Origin: Pararoseomonas sp. SCSIO 73927
Lineage (GTDB): Bacteria > Pseudomonadota > Alphaproteobacteria > Acetobacterales > Acetobacteraceae
Assembly: GCF_037040815.1 (NCBI RefSeq)
Contig: NZ_CP146233.1
Span: forward strand, 43,476 to 107,475
DNA: 64,000 nucleotides
Direction of reading: 5' to 3'
Positions 41,844 to 50,175 of this stretch are shown here, in pieces. A program made the translations under genes and the position numbers. The notes beneath the pieces are model-generated. The model was given only the letters and a program-made list of their open reading frames with translations. It ran no database searches and was not told the origin of the DNA. Within the stretch, counting starts at the first letter, position 1. Each line of letters opens with the position of its first letter.

Positions 41844-42882
41844 GAGCGTTCAGACAGAGCTGCCTCTGGGGCAGAGCACCGGGCCATCCGGACCGGACGC
41901 CAAGGTAAGAGTCGCCGCCTGCACGACTCCTGTTCGCATTGCCGACCCGGAGGTGAATGCGAACACCCTGCTGATGACCGCGCGTACCTGCGACGCTGGA
42001 TCGGTGTCCCTAGTCGCCTTCCCGGAGCTGGCGCTGACCGGATACTCCATTGACGACCTCTTTCTTCAGGACGTTGTGCTAGACGCTGCGGAGGCCGCCC
42101 TGAGGCGTATTGTGGAGGCTTCCGTCCATATCCATCCTGTCATGATACTAGGAGCACCCCTGCGCCACGCGGGGCGCGTCTACAACACAGCAGTGGTGGT
42201 CCATGGCGGGCGGGTGGCCGGGGTGGTGCCGAAGGTTCACCTGCCAAACTACCGCGAGTTCTATGAACATCGTTACTTCGCGTCCGGGCATGGTACAGCA
42301 GGCAGCGTGATCCGCCTGGGTGGGCAGCATGTGCCATTTGGTCCCGACCTCCTCTTTGTGGTCGAGGACCGCCCAGGGCTCGTGTTCCACGCCGAGATTT
42401 GCGAGGATATGTGGGTTCCGATTCAACCGAGCGCCATTGCGGCGCTGGCTGGTGCGACTGTCCTGGTGAACCTGTCCGCTAGCAACATCACCGTCGGGAA
42501 AGCCGACACCCGGCGAATGCTGTGCCAAGCTCAGTCGGCCAGGTGCACAGCGGCCTATCTGTACACGGCATCTGGCGAGGGTGAATCGACAACCGACCTC
42601 GCGTGGGATGGTCAGACCTCAATCTATGAGAACGGGGTCCTTCTCGCAGAGACCTCCCGGTTCAAGCCCGGAGCCCGGATAGCTGTCGCGGATATAAACG
42701 TCAGCCTCTTGACCCGTACCCGCGGCTGTTCGAGCGTCTTCGCGCAGTGTCGGATGAACCACAAAGCCCAGGTGGTCTGCTTCCGCCATGTTGCACTGCA
42801 CCTCGAGGCCGACAACCTCGGCACTGCCCAGCAAATCTCTGCCAATTCCGGCCCAACTGGCCCCTCCACCCCGCATCCTTAG
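41836..42882 (+). pseudogene. nadE: NAD+ synthetase, amidase part only (C-terminal synthetase missing)
   Basis: From the ATG at 41836 the 348-residue product matches the N-terminal glutaminase (nitrilase-fold) domain of NadE. The catalytic Glu (FPELALTGYS), Lys (PKVHLPNYREFYE) and Cys (EICEDMWVP) are present. Full NadE has some 680 residues; the ATP pyrophosphatase half is absent. The last 60 residues do not resemble NadE, so the frame ends in foreign sequence. It cannot make NAD and is probably a truncated leftover, though the amidase domain alone might fold. Confidence 0.7.
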
Positions 42883-42907
42883 GCACGATAAACCTTTATT
42901 ACCGTGC
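42882..42907 (+). terminator. Hairpin after truncated nadE
   Basis: GGCACG and CGTGCC pair around an A/T-rich, partly self-complementary loop (ATAAACCTTTAT) directly at the stop codon. It may act as a terminator. Confidence 0.4.
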
Positions 42908-43324
42908 CTTCGTTGGACGGAGCGGCTGATTGCCACCAGCGAGCCGGTCCTGGCACACTGACGCCTGCTGGAACGCCGGGCGCGGGAGCGCCGGTCGGCC
43001 GGCTGAAGAGGGCAGGGGGCTTGGGGCGGTGATCGCAGTAGGGGCACGGAGCCGGGCGAAGACCGGGGTTCCCCGGTGTCAGAGGATGAGGGCCGGCCGG
43101 TGACGCCGCCCGACGGCACCGGGCCCAAGTCACTTCCGCCGGCCGTGCGGCGCCTGGTGCAGGAGGCGCTGCCGCCCGAGGCGCTGGCCGTGCTCTCCGG
43201 CCCGGTCGGCGAGGCGGTGGCGGCGGCCGCGGGCTATGCCGGGCGGGCGCTCTCCAACAGCACCCGCCGCGCCTGACGTGCCCCCGTAGAAGCAGTCCGC
43301 CGGTTATGTGAACTGGCGGCTGTC
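42883..43324. other. Gap with a hairpin and one doubtful small frame
   Basis: It holds the 42882-42907 hairpin, a possible small gene at 43076-43276 and the beginning of an IS3-type remnant. Nothing else is recognised. Confidence 0.35.
43076..43276 (+). CDS. Doubtful small protein
   Basis: A GTG-started frame of 66 residues predicts acidic, then amphipathic Ala-rich helices (PAVRRLVQEALPPEALAVL). No ribosome site or relative is visible. It may be a non-coding frame. Confidence 0.2.
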   Translation: MSEDEGRPVTPPDGTGPKSLPPAVRRLVQEALPPEALAVLSGPVGEAVAAAAGYAGRALSNSTRRA

Positions 43325-43413
43325 TTGAGGAGGCTGGGGATGGGTCGGAAGAGGACGCACACGGCTGAGGAGATTGTAGCCAAGCTGCGGCAGGTCGAGG
43401 TGTTGAGTTTCGC
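43325..43413 (+). pseudogene. 5' remnant of an IS3-family transposase gene
   Basis: An ATG at 43340 encodes MGRKRTHTAEEIVAKLRQVEV, the N-terminus of IS3-type OrfA (KR-R-xxEQIVAKLRxxE pattern). The frame breaks off near 43410, where IS21-like end sequence and the ISL3 element begin. Confidence 0.65.
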
Positions 43414-43421
43414 TGAGAACT

Positions 43422-45119
43422 GGCTCTTCCGCAGATTTGGTGCAGGTGGCTCTCACGCGGCGAGCACGCGTTGGCGGAGGAGGGCGATGTTCGCGCGGCC
43501 GTACATGGAACGCTTGATGAGCTTGAGCTTGGTAATCTTGCCCTCGACAGGCCCCGTGCTCCAGGGCGTGGACAGCGCCGCCTCGACGGCGGCGCGATCC
43601 CTCCGGAGGCTCCGTGCAAACCCGGCGAGCGGGCCGACACGCGCGTCGTCCAGCCATTTCGGCAGAGCGGCAAGGTCGCGCTCCCGGACCATGGCCGCGA
43701 ACCGGCGGGCGAGATCAGCCCCGACGCCGATCTCGCTCTCCCGGATCGTGGCGACGAACATCGCGTCGTGTTCGGGCAGGACCGCGTTCGACAACAGCAT
43801 ACGCGTCACCCCGCGTGCGCTGGGAGGTCGCCAGACCGGCTTGCGCCCGCGACACGTCGGCGCGCCCCCACCCTGGAGCCGCGCTATACCGGCCCTCACG
43901 ACGCCAGCCTTGCCCTGGAAGCCCTTCTCCCGGATCTCGTTCCAGAGCCTTGTGACGTTGCGGTGTCCCTCGGCCAGGCGGGCCTGGAGGTAGGGCATGA
44001 ACGGGTCGACGATGCTCGGCCGCTCATCCTTGAGCCAGGCCGGTGGCCTGCCGGTCGCCAGCCAGCCGCGCACGGTGTTGCGGGCGAGGCCCGTCTCGCG
44101 CGCGATGGTGCGCAGGCCCTGACCTGCGGCGGCCAGTCGCGCAACCTCGGCGAAGCGCGCGTCTCGGTCGGCCTGCCGTGCCCTCCGGTACTGCTCCAGC
44201 CGGGTTGGCGGTCGGGGCGGCGGAGGCGGCACCTGTACTGCGGCGTGCCCGGCGACCGTCTGAGCCGCGTCGCGGAGGCGACGGCGGTTGCGGTCGACGA
44301 CGAGCTGCAGGGCATCGGTGAGGTTCCGGAGCAGATGCCAGCGGTCCGCGACCTGCACGGCATCCGGTGCGCCACGCCGGGCGCCCTCGGCGTAGGCCCC
44401 GGCGCGGTCGCGGGCGATCACCTCGACGCCGGGGTGGTCCCTCAGCCATGCCGCGAGCGTCGCCGCCTCACGGTCCGGCAGGAGGTCGACCACGCGCCGC
44501 TCCTCGAGGTCGACCAGCACCGTGCCGTAGCTCTGGCCCCGTCGCCACGCCCAGTCGTCGACGCCGAGGACGCGGGGGGTCTGGCTGGCCCGTGGTGGGC
44601 GGCTCGTGACCAGGCGTAGCAGCGTGTCGCCACTCGCGGGCATGGCCAGCCGCTCGGCGAGGCGAGCGCCGGGCTGCCCGCCGAGGGCGAGACCGATCGC
44701 GTGTTGCAGGTCGCCGAGGCGCGCCGTCCGCCGCGCCCAGGGCTGTGCCACCTCGGGCAGGCGCTCGGCGAAGATCCGACGGGAGCAGCCCTCCACCGCG
44801 CACCGGAAGCGCCGTGCGCGGACCCGCACCTCGACCCGACGACCCTGCCAGGGCAGGTCGGCCAAGCAGCGGACGTAGTGGCTGTGGACCCGTCCCGTCC
44901 GACCATCGCAGGTCGGACATCGGGCCTGAGTCGCCCTTGGCTGGGTCATGATGACGACGCGGTCGGGCTCGGGCAGCACCTGCGACACGGACAGGCCTGC
45001 CGGGATCAGGGGCAGGAGGCGACGGGACACTTCATCTCAGGAACGATGGGGGTGTTCCCAGGATGTGCTCACTTTCCCCCACCTCCACCACCACCTGCAC
45101 CAAATCTGCGAAAGAGCCT
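43422..45119 (-). mobile_element. Complete ISL3-family insertion sequence with 8-bp target duplication
   Basis: The terminal repeats (from 43422 inwards GGCTCTTCCGCAGATTTG, and inverted from 45119 GGCTCTTTCGCAGATTTG) match at 27 of 28 positions. The 8-bp direct repeat TGAGAACT flanks it at 43414-43421 and 45120-45127. It encloses one intact transposase gene, so it is a recent insertion. Confidence 0.95.
43453..45030 (-). CDS. ISL3-family transposase
   Basis: The 525-residue protein starts with the zinc-binding region (CPTC, Cys38-Cys41; FRCAVEGCSRRIF), followed by the HTH and DDE core of ISL3 transposases. Catalytic-site context is seen in VLGVDDWAWRRGQSYGT, VIARDRAGAYAEG, and WSTGPVEGKITKLKL (E). 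The length is usual and the frame is intact. It mobilises the surrounding element. Confidence 0.93.
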   Translation of the reverse strand: MSRRLLPLIPAGLSVSQVLPEPDRVVIMTQPRATQARCPTCDGRTGRVHSHYVRCLADLPWQGRRVEVRVRARRFRCAVEGCSRRIFAERLPEVAQPWARRTARLGDLQHAIGLALGGQPGARLAERLAMPASGDTLLRLVTSRPPRASQTPRVLGVDDWAWRRGQSYGTVLVDLEERRVVDLLPDREAATLAAWLRDHPGVEVIARDRAGAYAEGARRGAPDAVQVADRWHLLRNLTDALQLVVDRNRRRLRDAAQTVAGHAAVQVPPPPPRPPTRLEQYRRARQADRDARFAEVARLAAAGQGLRTIARETGLARNTVRGWLATGRPPAWLKDERPSIVDPFMPYLQARLAEGHRNVTRLWNEIREKGFQGKAGVVRAGIARLQGGGAPTCRGRKPVWRPPSARGVTRMLLSNAVLPEHDAMFVATIRESEIGVGADLARRFAAMVRERDLAALPKWLDDARVGPLAGFARSLRRDRAAVEAALSTPWSTGPVEGKITKLKLIKRSMYGRANIALLRQRVLAA

Positions 45120-45120
45120 G

Positions 45121-45378
45121 AGAACTGACCCGGCGTTTTCATCGAGAACTGACCCGTGCAGGGATATGTCCCGCGGGCTCTGGTCGCGGGTCAAGCGGGT
45201 GTTTTGGCTCTCCTGTTCCTGGGCTCGGCCGAGCTGCTCCTGAACCGGAAACTGTCGTTGCCGGTCTCGAGGATGTGGCAGTGGTGCGTGAGCCGGACGA
45301 GCAGGGCCGTGGTCATCTTGGCGTCGCCGAATACGCCGCCCCACTCGCTGAAACTGAGGTTGGTGGTGTGGAGTACCG
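45121..45378 (-). pseudogene. IS21-family remnant: terminal repeats and 3' end of istB
   Basis: GAGAACTGACCC occurs twice (45121-45132 and 45145-45156), like the multiple terminal repeats of IS21. On the minus strand, 45378-45191 encodes [16 protein letters not shown] and [16 protein letters not shown], the C-terminal signature of the IstB ATPase. The rest of the element is missing. The ISL3 element inserted into this scar. Confidence 0.82.
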
Positions 45379-45484
45379 CGACCGCCGCATCTCCGTGCCG
45401 TTTGGAGAGCAGGAGCGCCAGGAGATCACCGCGCTGCTCGCGCAGATGGAGGGCGAGCGCAACGCGCACCGAAGCCACCAGTAG
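45368..45484 (+). pseudogene. 3' fragment of an unidentified gene
   Basis: Downstream of the istB breakpoint an open frame encodes [20 protein letters not shown] and ends at 45484. It looks like the C-terminus of a protein truncated by the IS21 element. The family is not recognised. Confidence 0.4.
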
Positions 45485-45556
45485 GCGGCACGGTGCTGGG
45501 GCTGCGGGTTCCGGACGCAGTGCAGCGAGGCGCTAGCCTGAAGCTACCGTTGCGGG

Positions 45557-45862
45557 TTAGCCGAGGCGCGAGGTGCCGAGCGCAGCCATGAAGAGCAGGC
45601 AGGCATTCACCGACGGCAGCACCCAGCTGAGCGCGGCCGAGAAGAAGGCTTGATGGGGGATCTCCTGCCAGGGAATGGCAGCTAGGTTGCCTGCTGCGCC
45701 GGCGCTGAGGTATGCGACCACCAACGCGACGGCCATTGTCACCGCCGGCCTTTCCACCTTGGAGAGATGGCGAATCACGCGCGTCACGACGATGATCATG
45801 GCAACCGCTCCCGCGAAGTGGGTGATCTCGGCCGCCGTGAAGAACTCCTGCCCGTTGGCCAT
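45557..45862 (-). CDS. Small membrane protein, unknown function
   Basis: The 101-residue protein (ATG at 45862) has three hydrophobic helices (about 13-28, 40-60 and 78-96). It lies 4 bases after the nuclease-like gene on the same strand, so the two are likely one operon. No family is recognised. A membrane partner of a nuclease may suggest a defence or competence function, but nothing more can be seen. Confidence 0.55.
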   Translation of the reverse strand: MANGQEFFTAAEITHFAGAVAMIIVVTRVIRHLSKVERPAVTMAVALVVAYLSAGAAGNLAAIPWQEIPHQAFFSAALSWVLPSVNACLLFMAALGTSRLG

Positions 45863-45866
45863 GGCG

Positions 45867-46760
45867 TCAGGTCTCCACACGGTGCGCAGCGAGCGCTTGC
45901 TGCCGGAACGCAGCACGAGATTCGGTTTCTGGTGCCTCGCGTTCGGGAGCTAGCAGTTCTGCCACCTCGGCGTTCGCAGGATCGATGAGCAGCACGCCGA
46001 CATGGTGGATCGCCGCTTGCCGCAAACTGTCGAGGATGGCTTGCCCGGGCACTTCGCTATCGGAGGGCAGAACCAGCCAGACCGTGTGGCTGAGCGTCGA
46101 ATATGCAAGCAGCTGCTGGGCAAGGTTCATCTGATGGCGCTGCGAGAGCGCGGACTTGACCTCGATGATGCTCGTCGCCCCGCTCGTCGGATCGATCAGC
46201 AGGATGTCGGGGCGAAAGAGTGGCGTGCGCGGCTCGACGAGGACCCGCGTGTCTGCGCTGTAACCCATGGTGGGCAGGAGAGCCGGCAGGGCGCGCAGCA
46301 CGGTTTGCTCGAACCACATGCGCTCGGCCTTCGCGGGTGTGGCCGACGCAGCGCCTTCCTGCTTCCGCGGCGCGTGCGCCGGCAACTCGCCGGACATCAG
46401 CTGACCAAGGCGTTGTTCGATCTGGGACCACTCGTTCCCTGTTTCGCGGCGGAATGCCTCGATCGCCGAGAGCGGACGGCTCCAGGCGGCCTCAAGATCG
46501 ACGCCCGGAAAGCGGTCCGCCACGTCGTGGAGGAACCGCGCTGCGGAGCCGCAGCGGGAGAGATAGGTGACGGAGCGCCCGCCGAGCGCGGCGAGCCGGT
46601 CGATCCAGGCGGTCGGCGAGGGAAACCCCTGCTCGCGCCAGACTTCAGCCGCCAAGGCTTCGTGGAGCGGCTGGGCGATCGTGGGCCAGCGGCCCTGCTC
46701 ACGGATCAGCGCGACAAGGCGGCTGGTGGCGTAATGGGCATTGGGGGACGTGGTCATCAT
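45867..46760 (-). CDS. PD-(D/E)xK nuclease-like protein
   Basis: The protein has about 297 residues from the ATG at 46760. The N-terminal part (about 1-120) is helical. The C-terminal part contains RPDILLIDPTSGATSIIEVKSA, fitting the PD-(D/E)xK core (Asp, then E-x-K), followed by QLLAYS as in restriction-like nucleases. The likely role is cleavage or binding of DNA. The strong inverted repeat at 46775-46811 lies just upstream and may be its operator. The gene precedes a small membrane protein gene and diverges from a toxin-antitoxin operon. Confidence 0.6.
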   Translation of the reverse strand: MMTTSPNAHYATSRLVALIREQGRWPTIAQPLHEALAAEVWREQGFPSPTAWIDRLAALGGRSVTYLSRCGSAARFLHDVADRFPGVDLEAAWSRPLSAIEAFRRETGNEWSQIEQRLGQLMSGELPAHAPRKQEGAASATPAKAERMWFEQTVLRALPALLPTMGYSADTRVLVEPRTPLFRPDILLIDPTSGATSIIEVKSALSQRHQMNLAQQLLAYSTLSHTVWLVLPSDSEVPGQAILDSLRQAAIHHVGVLLIDPANAEVAELLAPEREAPETESRAAFRQQALAAHRVET

Positions 46761-46774
46761 GCGGGCCCGTCGTG

Positions 46775-46811
46775 GAACTATCTCCACAAGCGGTATGTAG
46801 AGATAGTTCCA
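46775..46811. promoter_or_regulatory. Perfect 11-bp inverted repeat upstream of the nuclease-like gene
   Basis: GGAACTATCTC (46775-46785) and GAGATAGTTCC (46801-46811) are perfect inverted arms around a 15-base centre. It overlaps the start region of the minus-strand gene. It is probably a binding site for a dimeric regulator. Confidence 0.6.
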
Positions 46812-46969
46812 TCACACTGCAAGGGAAACCGGATGCTCTCAACGTTCTATCCGATAAAGGACGTTATCGGATGCGGTCGGTCGCGACTAGTCGGTTCGAC
46901 CAGTCGCCATTGACTTAGATTCCGCGAGCGTATAGACTGGTTGATATGACTGGTTGGAACGGAACAGAT

Positions 46970-47224
46970 ATGCGCGAGGTCCAGGCGTCGGAGGCGAAGA
47001 CGCACTTGCCTCGGCTGCTCGACGAGGTCGAGCGCGGCGAGACGATCGTCATCACACGCCATGGCCGCCCCATTGCCCGCATCGTGCCGGAGGTCAGCCG
47101 TCGTCAGGCAGAGATTGCCAAGGCCGTTGAAGATTTGCGCTCGCTGCGCGCGTCCATCGCGGCGCGGGGTGAAGCACTCTCGTGGGACGAGCTGAAAGCC
47201 TTCCGCGATGAAGGCCGCCGGTGA
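46970..47224 (+). CDS. Phd/YefM-type antitoxin
   Basis: The 84-residue protein (92 from 46946) matches Phd/YefM: MREVQASEAKTHLPRLLDEV, then GETIVITRHGRPIARIVP. The N-terminal part binds the operator DNA and the C-terminal helix neutralises the toxin. The stop overlaps the next gene's GTG by 4 bases. The promoter region at 46910-46945 has repeated GACTGGTTG, a possible operator. It is the partner of the PIN toxin. Confidence 0.88.
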   Translation: MREVQASEAKTHLPRLLDEVERGETIVITRHGRPIARIVPEVSRRQAEIAKAVEDLRSLRASIAARGEALSWDELKAFRDEGRR

Positions 47225-47643
47225 CGCGCTGCGTGCTCGATAGCTCGGTGGCGCTGGCCTGGGTGCTGCCCGGCGAAGGCACCGATGCCACCGAGGCCCT
47301 TTTGGACGAAATCGCGGCCGGTGGTGCGGCCGCACCGGGGCTGTGGCCGCTGGAGACCGCCAATGTGCTTCTCTACGCTGAGAAGGCGCGCCGCATTACC
47401 CAGGACGAGCGGCGACGCTCGCTCACCACGCTTGCAGCACTGCCCATCCACATCGATCCCGACACGGCAGCGCAGGCTTGGAGCCGCACCCTGAGCCTGG
47501 CCGAAGCACAGGGCTTGACCATTTACGACGCGAGCTATCTGGAACTGGCGCTGCGCCTGGCTCTGCCGCTGGCCTCCTTGGACAAGAAGCTGCGCCAGGC
47601 GACGGCGGCGAGCGGCGTAGAGCTGCTCGGGGAGGCGGCATGA
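47221..47643 (+). CDS. vapC: PIN-domain toxin (VapC-type RNase)
   Basis: The 140-residue protein has the four acidic PIN residues Asp7 (VLDSSVAL), Glu45 (PLETANVL), Asp103 (IYDASYLEL) and Asp121 (ASLDKKL). It should cleave tRNA or rRNA when freed from its antitoxin. It is coupled by overlap to the antitoxin gene before it and to the recombinase gene after it (TGATG-type overlap). The unit could stabilise the element that carries the recombinase. Confidence 0.9.
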   Translation: MTRCVLDSSVALAWVLPGEGTDATEALLDEIAAGGAAAPGLWPLETANVLLYAEKARRITQDERRRSLTTLAALPIHIDPDTAAQAWSRTLSLAEAQGLTIYDASYLELALRLALPLASLDKKLRQATAASGVELLGEAA

Positions 47644-48659
47644 ACGAGGTGATCACCCCTACCCGTCACCTTCCTGCCCTGCCCTATGGCGAGCTGGTGG
47701 TGCCGTCACTGGTCGCCGATCAGGGCGAGCGTGCCGCCAAGCGCTTTCTCGAGTTCTTCGTGGCGGAAATCCGCAACCCGAACACCCGGCGCGCCTATGC
47801 GCGGGCCTGTACCGACTTCCTGCACTGGTGCGAGGCGCGCGGGCTGAGCCTGCCCGGCATCGAGCCCGCCCATGTGGCGGCCTATATCGAACAGCTGCGG
47901 CAAACCGGCCTGCCGCGCAAGCCGGGTGGCGCGCCGGCACCCCTGTCGCCGCCCAGCGTCAAGCAGCAGCTCGCCGCCATCCGCATGCTCTTCGACTGGC
48001 TCGTCGTCGGCCAGATCGTACCGCACAATCCCGCCTCCTCGGTGCGGGGGCCAAAGCATGTCGTCGCGCGCGGCAAGACACCGGTGCTGCCGCGCGAGGA
48101 CGCCAAGGCGATGCTTGATGCGATCGAGACCGACACGCTGATCGGCCTGCGCGACCGCGCGCTGATTGCCACCCTGCTCTATACCTTCGCCCGCATCGAG
48201 GCGGCGCTGCGCATGAACGTCGGCGACTATTTTTCGCTCGGCAAGCGCGGGCGGGTCCGTCTGCACGAGAAAGGCGGCAAGGTGCATGAGATGCCGGTGC
48301 ATCATGCGCTCGAAGAGATGCTTGATGCCTATATCGCTGCCGCCGGCATCGAGGGAGACAAGAAGGCGCCGCTGTTTCGCACGGCACCCGGTCGCCGCGG
48401 CGACCGTCTGACGGCCACCCGCCTGCAGGCTCGGGAAGCCTACGGGATGATCCGCCGCCGGTCACTCGCCGCAGGGATCGATGCCCCGATCGGCTGCCAC
48501 AGCTGGCGGGCCATCGGCATCACCAACTACCTCGAGAACGGCGGCACGCTGGAGCACGCCCAGCAGATGGCGGCGCATTCCAGTCCCCGCACGACCAAGC
48601 TCTATGACCGCACGAAGGACGAGGTGACCTTGAACGAGGTCGAGCGTATCCGCCTGTAA
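47640..48659 (+). CDS. Tyrosine recombinase (XerC/D-like integrase)
   Basis: The 339-residue protein begins at the ATG overlapping the vapC stop. It has an N-terminal SAM-like DNA-binding domain (about 30-135, NPNTRRAYARACTDFLHWC). The catalytic domain carries Arg184 (FARIEAA), a Lys near 213 (GGKVHEMPV), His287-x-x-Arg290 (HSWRA), His313 and the nucleophile Tyr322 (KLYDR). It should integrate, excise or resolve DNA. Its expression with a toxin-antitoxin pair is unusual. The end is marked by a hairpin at 48678. Confidence 0.9.
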   Translation: MNEVITPTRHLPALPYGELVVPSLVADQGERAAKRFLEFFVAEIRNPNTRRAYARACTDFLHWCEARGLSLPGIEPAHVAAYIEQLRQTGLPRKPGGAPAPLSPPSVKQQLAAIRMLFDWLVVGQIVPHNPASSVRGPKHVVARGKTPVLPREDAKAMLDAIETDTLIGLRDRALIATLLYTFARIEAALRMNVGDYFSLGKRGRVRLHEKGGKVHEMPVHHALEEMLDAYIAAAGIEGDKKAPLFRTAPGRRGDRLTATRLQAREAYGMIRRRSLAAGIDAPIGCHSWRAIGITNYLENGGTLEHAQQMAAHSSPRTTKLYDRTKDEVTLNEVERIRL

Positions 48660-48677
48660 ACTTGGAAAATTGTTTCT

Positions 48678-48695
48678 GCCCTGCATGTGCAGGGC
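48678..48695. terminator. Perfect hairpin after the recombinase gene
   Basis: GCCCTGCA and TGCAGGGC form an 8-bp stem with a 2-base centre, 19 bases after the stop and between convergent genes. It may be a terminator; a recombinase site is a less likely alternative. Confidence 0.5.
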
Positions 48696-48787
48696 ATGTG
48701 CCTTGCGGTGACCCAGGGCAGTCGATCGTCCGTAACTGCAAGCGGCTGGACTTGATCCGGCGCAGCCATGAAGGCGGCGCGGTGAGA

Positions 48788-49759
48788 TTAGGCAACGGCA
48801 GGCGCGAGACGTGGCACCCAGCGAACGTAGAGGATCTCGCTCGCCAGCTCGACGAGCGTTTGCGTGACGATGATCGCCGCCACCACGGGGCCATTGTCCG
48901 GCACTGCGAAGGCCAGCGGGAGCACCACGAGGGAGTTTCGGGTCGAACTGCTGAAGATGACCGCCCGCGCTGCGCCCGGCTCCAGCCGGAACAGCCGTGA
49001 GACGGCAACCCCGACGAAGGGGGCAAGGAGCGCGAAGGCCAGGTAGACTGGCACAGCCCGTGCCACATCGCCCAGCGCATCACCGAGGCGAGGAGTAACG
49101 GCGGCAAAGACGACGAGGAGCAGAAGCGCCGTCATCGGCACGGGCAGCCACGTCATCACTGCGACGACGCGCGCGCCGGCTGCGGTGCGCGCCGCGAGGA
49201 GCTGGGTCAGGCCGGCGAGCACGAGCGGCACGGCGATCAGGTACAAGAAGGCATGAAGGAAGGGCTTAGGCGCGATGAGCGCGGCGGCGGACGGCCCGAG
49301 GAAGAGGCCGAGATACACCGGCAGGAGCAGCATCTGTGCCAGGAGGAGGAGCGGCGTTGCGGCGAGCAGCGGCTTGGCGTCGCCGCGCGCGATGTGCGTG
49401 AACGCCACCACATAGTCGATACACGGCGTCAGCAGCACCATCAGGACGCCGAGCCAGAGCACCGGCACATCGGGCAGCAAGGCCGTCGCCAGGGCCAGGA
49501 CGGCCGCCGGGACGGCGATGAAGTTCGCCACCGCGAGAGCGAGCAGAAAGCGGCGATTGGCGAGGGCTCGGCGCAAATCGCCGAGCGGCACCTGGAGAAA
49601 CATGACGTAGAGTAAGGCAGCGATCGCCAGGTCGATGGCTGCTTCCAGCCCGTGCGCCCACGGTGCAGTAGCAGCAATTAGGAGCCCTGCGACGACGGCG
49701 GCAAAGTAAATGGCAATCTGGTTGGTTTCTAGCGTCGAAGGTGTCATCAGAAATTTCAT
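48788..49759 (-). CDS. Bile acid:sodium symporter / ACR3-type arsenite transporter-like protein
   Basis: The 323-residue protein has about ten membrane helices. The pattern TPCIDYVVAFTHIARGD in helix 4 and SSSTRNSLVVLPLAF resemble the ACR3 group of the BASS superfamily. Such proteins export arsenite or carry organic anions. The motif PCIDYV differs from the PCIAMVFVW of typical ACR3, so the substrate is uncertain. ATGs at 49759 and 49747 are possible starts. No arsC or arsR gene lies next to it. Confidence 0.75.
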   Translation of the reverse strand: MKFLMTPSTLETNQIAIYFAAVVAGLLIAATAPWAHGLEAAIDLAIAALLYVMFLQVPLGDLRRALANRRFLLALAVANFIAVPAAVLALATALLPDVPVLWLGVLMVLLTPCIDYVVAFTHIARGDAKPLLAATPLLLLAQMLLLPVYLGLFLGPSAAALIAPKPFLHAFLYLIAVPLVLAGLTQLLAARTAAGARVVAVMTWLPVPMTALLLLVVFAAVTPRLGDALGDVARAVPVYLAFALLAPFVGVAVSRLFRLEPGAARAVIFSSSTRNSLVVLPLAFAVPDNGPVVAAIIVTQTLVELASEILYVRWVPRLAPAVA

Positions 49760-49849
49760 ACCTTTGTAAGCCGTATCGTAGATTAACGTCAGGATTTACT
49801 CAATCTAACAGGTTCAATTGCGACTGAGGTGCGACGCGCCTGCTTGTGG

Positions 49850-50060
49850 TCACCAGCGGGTCGCCAGGTCGGTAAGCCAGGACGACGCATGGTCTACCAT
49901 CGCGGTCTCCAGGGCCTTGTACAGCCCGGAAAGGATCAGGGCACTGATGAGGACCAGCAGGACGCCCAGAGCCAGCTTGCCGCGCTGGCCGGCGGACATC
50001 AGCCGGTAGCGCCATCGCGTCAGCAGATTGCGGGAGAGCTGCCCCGGTAACAGCAGCGGC
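49850..50060 (-). pseudogene. 3' remnant of a CcdA-like gene
   Basis: The minus-strand frame ending at 49850 encodes RLMSAGQRGKLALGVLLVLI and a closing WLTDLATRW. This is the typical C-terminus of an elongated CcdA protein. No start or N-terminal helices are visible upstream; residues before about 50060 do not resemble CcdA. It is a second sign of rearrangement besides the two complete ccdA copies. Confidence 0.55.
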
Positions 50061-50175
50061 AGGGCACTCGGGCTCGCGGTGAAGGCCGGGCTGCCTGTGG
50101 CGGCTGAGCTACCGCCTCACGGCGTGGCAGCCTGAGCCGGCCGTTAGCCCGGGTGAAGAGACGTCAGCACGCGCC

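Noticed and set aside
48788..49759. Confident ArsB/ACR3 naming
   Set aside because: The fold fits the BASS/ACR3 group, but the key helix motif differs and no arsC or arsR lies next to it. The substrate is left open.
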